Positions 15,003 through 17,141 of a DNA stretch of 17,141 nucleotides are shown piece after piece. This DNA comes from UBA5287 sp041672395 (GTDB lineage Bacteria; Bacteroidota; Bacteroidia; Bacteroidales; Dysgonomonadaceae): assembly GCA_041672395.1 (NCBI GenBank), contig JBAYZS010000048.1:1-17141 (forward strand), written 5' to 3'. The notes beneath the pieces were generated by a model that did no database searches, had not been told where the DNA came from, and saw nothing but the letters and a program-made list of their open reading frames with translations. The position numbers and the translations under genes were made by a program. The stretch's first letter is position 1, and each line of letters starts with the position of its first letter.

Positions 15003-17039
15003 TTACCAAATAGAAACTCGCTCTTCTTTCGGAAGATACATCGAATCTGTTGATTGTACATTAAAAGCTTCATACCATGCATCAATATGTGGCAAAGCTC
15101 CATTTACACGCCATCTGCCAAGTGAGTGCGGATCGATTTTGGTAAGACGTTTGATTTCTTCATCACGAACATTACCTGCCCATAAATTGGCATAACTCAA
15201 GAAGAAACGCTGTGCTGGTGTATAACCATCTTTCTTCTCTGTCGATTTAGCCTGATCTGCTTTCATAAAAGCATTATAGGCTACCTGAAGACCTCCGTGA
15301 TCAGCTATATTTTCTCCTAAAGTGAATGTTCCGTTTGCATTAATTGAATCGATAACTACAATATTATCAAAATAATCAACCATTACTTTGGCACGATCAT
15401 CAAAACGGGTGGCATCTTCTTTCGTCCACCAATCAGTAAGATTACCGTCTTTATCGTATTTACGACCTTGATCGTCAAAGCCATGTGTCATCTCATGACC
15501 AATAACAACTCCTATCCCACCATAATTAATTGCATCATCACCATTCATATAAAAGAATGGAGACTGTAAAATACCGGCAGGGAAACAGATTTCGTTTGTT
15601 GAAGGATTATAATAAGCGTTTACTGTCTGAGGTGTCATATACCATTTGGTATTATCTACTGGTTTTCCAAGATCTTTCATCATATCGGCAAAAGCAAATT
15701 CTTGAGCACGAACCATATTTGCATAATATGAATCATCATTTATTTCAAGTGACGAATAATCTTTCCATTTATCTGGATAACCTACCTTTACAATGAAAGA
15801 ACTCAGCTTCTCCTGTGCTTTAGCTTTTGTTTCATCACTCATCCATTCCAAATTGTTGATACGTTCGCTCAACGAAAGTTTCAGATTATCAACTAATTTA
15901 ATCATACGGTCTTTAGCTTCTGCGGAGAAATATTTTTCTACATATAACTGTCCTACTGCTTCGCCTAATGCCCCATTTACACCGTCAACAGTTCTGCGCC
16001 AGCGGGGTAGTAATTCTTTTCTGCCGCTCATGGCTTTACCGTAAAAATCGAAATTGGCGTTTACAAAATCATCACTCAAGAAATTAGCGGCACCATCAAT
16101 TACTTTCCAACTAAGATAGTCTTGAAGATTACTTACTGATTCCTTATCAAAAATAGCAACGGCATTTTTCAAAGGTGAAACCTGGGCTACGTTTATACTA
16201 TCCAAATCCTTGGCTCCCAGTTGATCTAGAAAATAAACCCATTCAAAAGGAGCTACCTCTTTGTCAAGATCGGCAACGGCCATTTTATGATAATTCAATT
16301 CAGGCTTACGTAGCATTTCTTTCGTAATATTGCCCGCAGCTAAAGCAGATTCAATACGCAATACATTTACTGCAGCTTCTTTTGCATCAGCTTCAGTATA
16401 ACCTGCATTTTTAAACTGAGTTTCTATTAATTGTACATACTTGTCACGAAGTTCACTGGTCTGATCTTCGAGATAATAATCACGATCACCCATTCCAATA
16501 CCACCTTGCATAAAATGGGCTATATTCATTGACGCATCTTTATCGTCAGCAGTTACATAAAAATTAAAGAATGGAGAGGGAGCAGATTTACTTACCTCAG
16601 CCATTAAACCAATAAGCTGTTTTTTATCTTTTGTGGAAGAAATTTTCTGTAATTTCGACTGAATAGGAGCCGCACCATCAGCATTCAGTTTCACGCTGTC
16701 CATACCCGACTGGTATAAATCACCAATCTTTTGAGCGTTTGTTCCTGCTTTGTGTTCTGTTTTACCTAAACCTTCAATCAGATCCTGAATCTGTTTTTGA
16801 TTTTCTTCTCTCAGTTTATCAAAAGAACCGTAACGAGCATATTCATCCGGTATTGGATTGAGTTTTTGCCAACCTCCGGTAGCAAATTGATAAAAATCCT
16901 TACCCGGATTTACGGTCGAATCTAAATTTGTTACGTTTATATTGTCCTGCAAATTGTTTTGTTTTTTCTGCTCATTTTGCGAGCAACCATTTATTGTCAT
17001 TATTCCAATTAAAGTAGCTATAAATAAAAGTTTTTTCAT
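15003..17039 (-). CDS. M13 (neprilysin-like) metallopeptidase, lipoprotein
   Basis: From ATG 17039 the product has 678 residues. MKKLLFIATLIGIMTINGC is a lipoprotein signal (Cys19), so the enzyme acts outside the inner membrane, where M13 endopeptidases cut oligopeptides. The N-terminal M13_N domain begins near 35 (NPGKDFYQFATGGW). The catalytic domain has NAYYNPSTNEICFPAGIL, zinc motif HEMTH at 515-519 and third ligand Glu576 in GENIADHGG. It ends VSIW, the position of the CxxW tail of animal neprilysins, here without the Cys. An in-frame TTG at 17066 would precede the signal by nine residues, but it lies inside the promoter box, so it is rejected. It is first in a possible unit with ribE and the nitroreductase gene. 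Confidence 0.95.
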   Translation of the reverse strand: MKKLLFIATLIGIMTINGCSQNEQKKQNNLQDNINVTNLDSTVNPGKDFYQFATGGWQKLNPIPDEYARYGSFDKLREENQKQIQDLIEGLGKTEHKAGTNAQKIGDLYQSGMDSVKLNADGAAPIQSKLQKISSTKDKKQLIGLMAEVSKSAPSPFFNFYVTADDKDASMNIAHFMQGGIGMGDRDYYLEDQTSELRDKYVQLIETQFKNAGYTEADAKEAAVNVLRIESALAAGNITKEMLRKPELNYHKMAVADLDKEVAPFEWVYFLDQLGAKDLDSINVAQVSPLKNAVAIFDKESVSNLQDYLSWKVIDGAANFLSDDFVNANFDFYGKAMSGRKELLPRWRRTVDGVNGALGEAVGQLYVEKYFSAEAKDRMIKLVDNLKLSLSERINNLEWMSDETKAKAQEKLSSFIVKVGYPDKWKDYSSLEINDDSYYANMVRAQEFAFADMMKDLGKPVDNTKWYMTPQTVNAYYNPSTNEICFPAGILQSPFFYMNGDDAINYGGIGVVIGHEMTHGFDDQGRKYDKDGNLTDWWTKEDATRFDDRAKVMVDYFDNIVVIDSINANGTFTLGENIADHGGLQVAYNAFMKADQAKSTEKKDGYTPAQRFFLSYANLWAGNVRDEEIKRLTKIDPHSLGRWRVNGALPHIDAWYEAFNVQSTDSMYLPKEERVSIW

Positions 17040-17063
17040 AATAAATATATTCTGTCTAAAGTG

Positions 17064-17071
17064 CAAAAATA
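17064..17071 (-). promoter_or_regulatory. Bacteroides-type -7 promoter element for the M13 peptidase gene
   Basis: The minus strand reads TATTTTTG, an exact TAnnTTTG match 25 bases before the ATG at 17039. A TTTT about 18 bases further upstream could be a degenerate -33 element. The remaining sequence to the right edge (17072-17141) shows no gene. Confidence 0.6.
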
Positions 17072-17141
17072 CAAAATAAATCAGTACTTAAAAGAGATTG
17101 CACCCTACTTTTTAAATAGTATTAGTCTTTTACGTAATGAT

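Noticed and set aside
17040..17066. TTG start at 17066 for the M13 peptidase
   Set aside because: It falls within TATTTTTG and would bury the lipoprotein signal; ATG 17039 gives a clean lipobox.
1..17141. Mobile elements, CRISPR arrays, tRNA or rRNA genes, defence or other novel gene systems
   Set aside because: No regular repeat-spacer pattern, transposase or integrase motif, or tRNA-like cloverleaf was noticed; nearly all sequence is covered by core-type genes. A computed search could still find a small RNA that I missed.

Overview
The window looks like chromosomal core DNA from a member of the Bacteroidota, most likely order Bacteroidales. The clues are AT-rich sequence, several promoters with the Bacteroides-type -7 element TAnnTTTG, Shine-Dalgarno motifs that are mostly absent, many N-terminal lipobox signals on secreted enzymes, and gene types typical of that order: lipoprotein GH20 hexosaminidase, bacterial dipeptidyl peptidase III, M13 peptidase, LptC beside a CNNM/CBS protein. 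A family such as Dysgonomonadaceae or a relative is a guess only.

Layout. Positions 1-1340 (minus) hold the N-terminal 446 codons of an exported protein with a likely five-bladed beta-propeller of glycoside-hydrolase type; the gene runs off the left edge. Divergent from it, after about 300 bases of AT-rich DNA, is a plus-strand pair, cutC and a GH20 beta-N-acetylhexosaminidase lipoprotein, ending at a bidirectional hairpin terminator shared with the convergent endonuclease IV gene (nfo). Divergent from nfo are a DUF937 gene and a small lipoprotein of unknown function. These end at a perfect 14-bp hairpin shared with the convergent folC.

From 6967 to 17039 all genes are on the minus strand. 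In transcription order they are: M13 metallopeptidase lipoprotein, riboflavin synthase (ribE), nitroreductase, an outer-membrane beta-barrel protein, LptC, a CNNM/CBS/CorC membrane protein, dipeptidyl peptidase III lipoprotein, and folC. ribE and the nitroreductase gene are one base apart. The barrel protein, LptC and CNNM genes are spaced by 14 and 2 bases and form an envelope-biogenesis operon. Dipeptidyl peptidase III and the M13 peptidase each have their own promoter.

The clearest anomaly is a one-base deletion in an A run that splits folC into two overlapping frames; restoring one A gives a normal-length protein of about 430 residues. Otherwise the genes are housekeeping, peptide-degrading, glycan-degrading and envelope functions. 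I found no mobile element, RNA gene, CRISPR array or defence system, and nothing that supports an undescribed system. The items most open biologically are the cutC-GH20 pairing, the small lipoprotein and the DUF937 protein.
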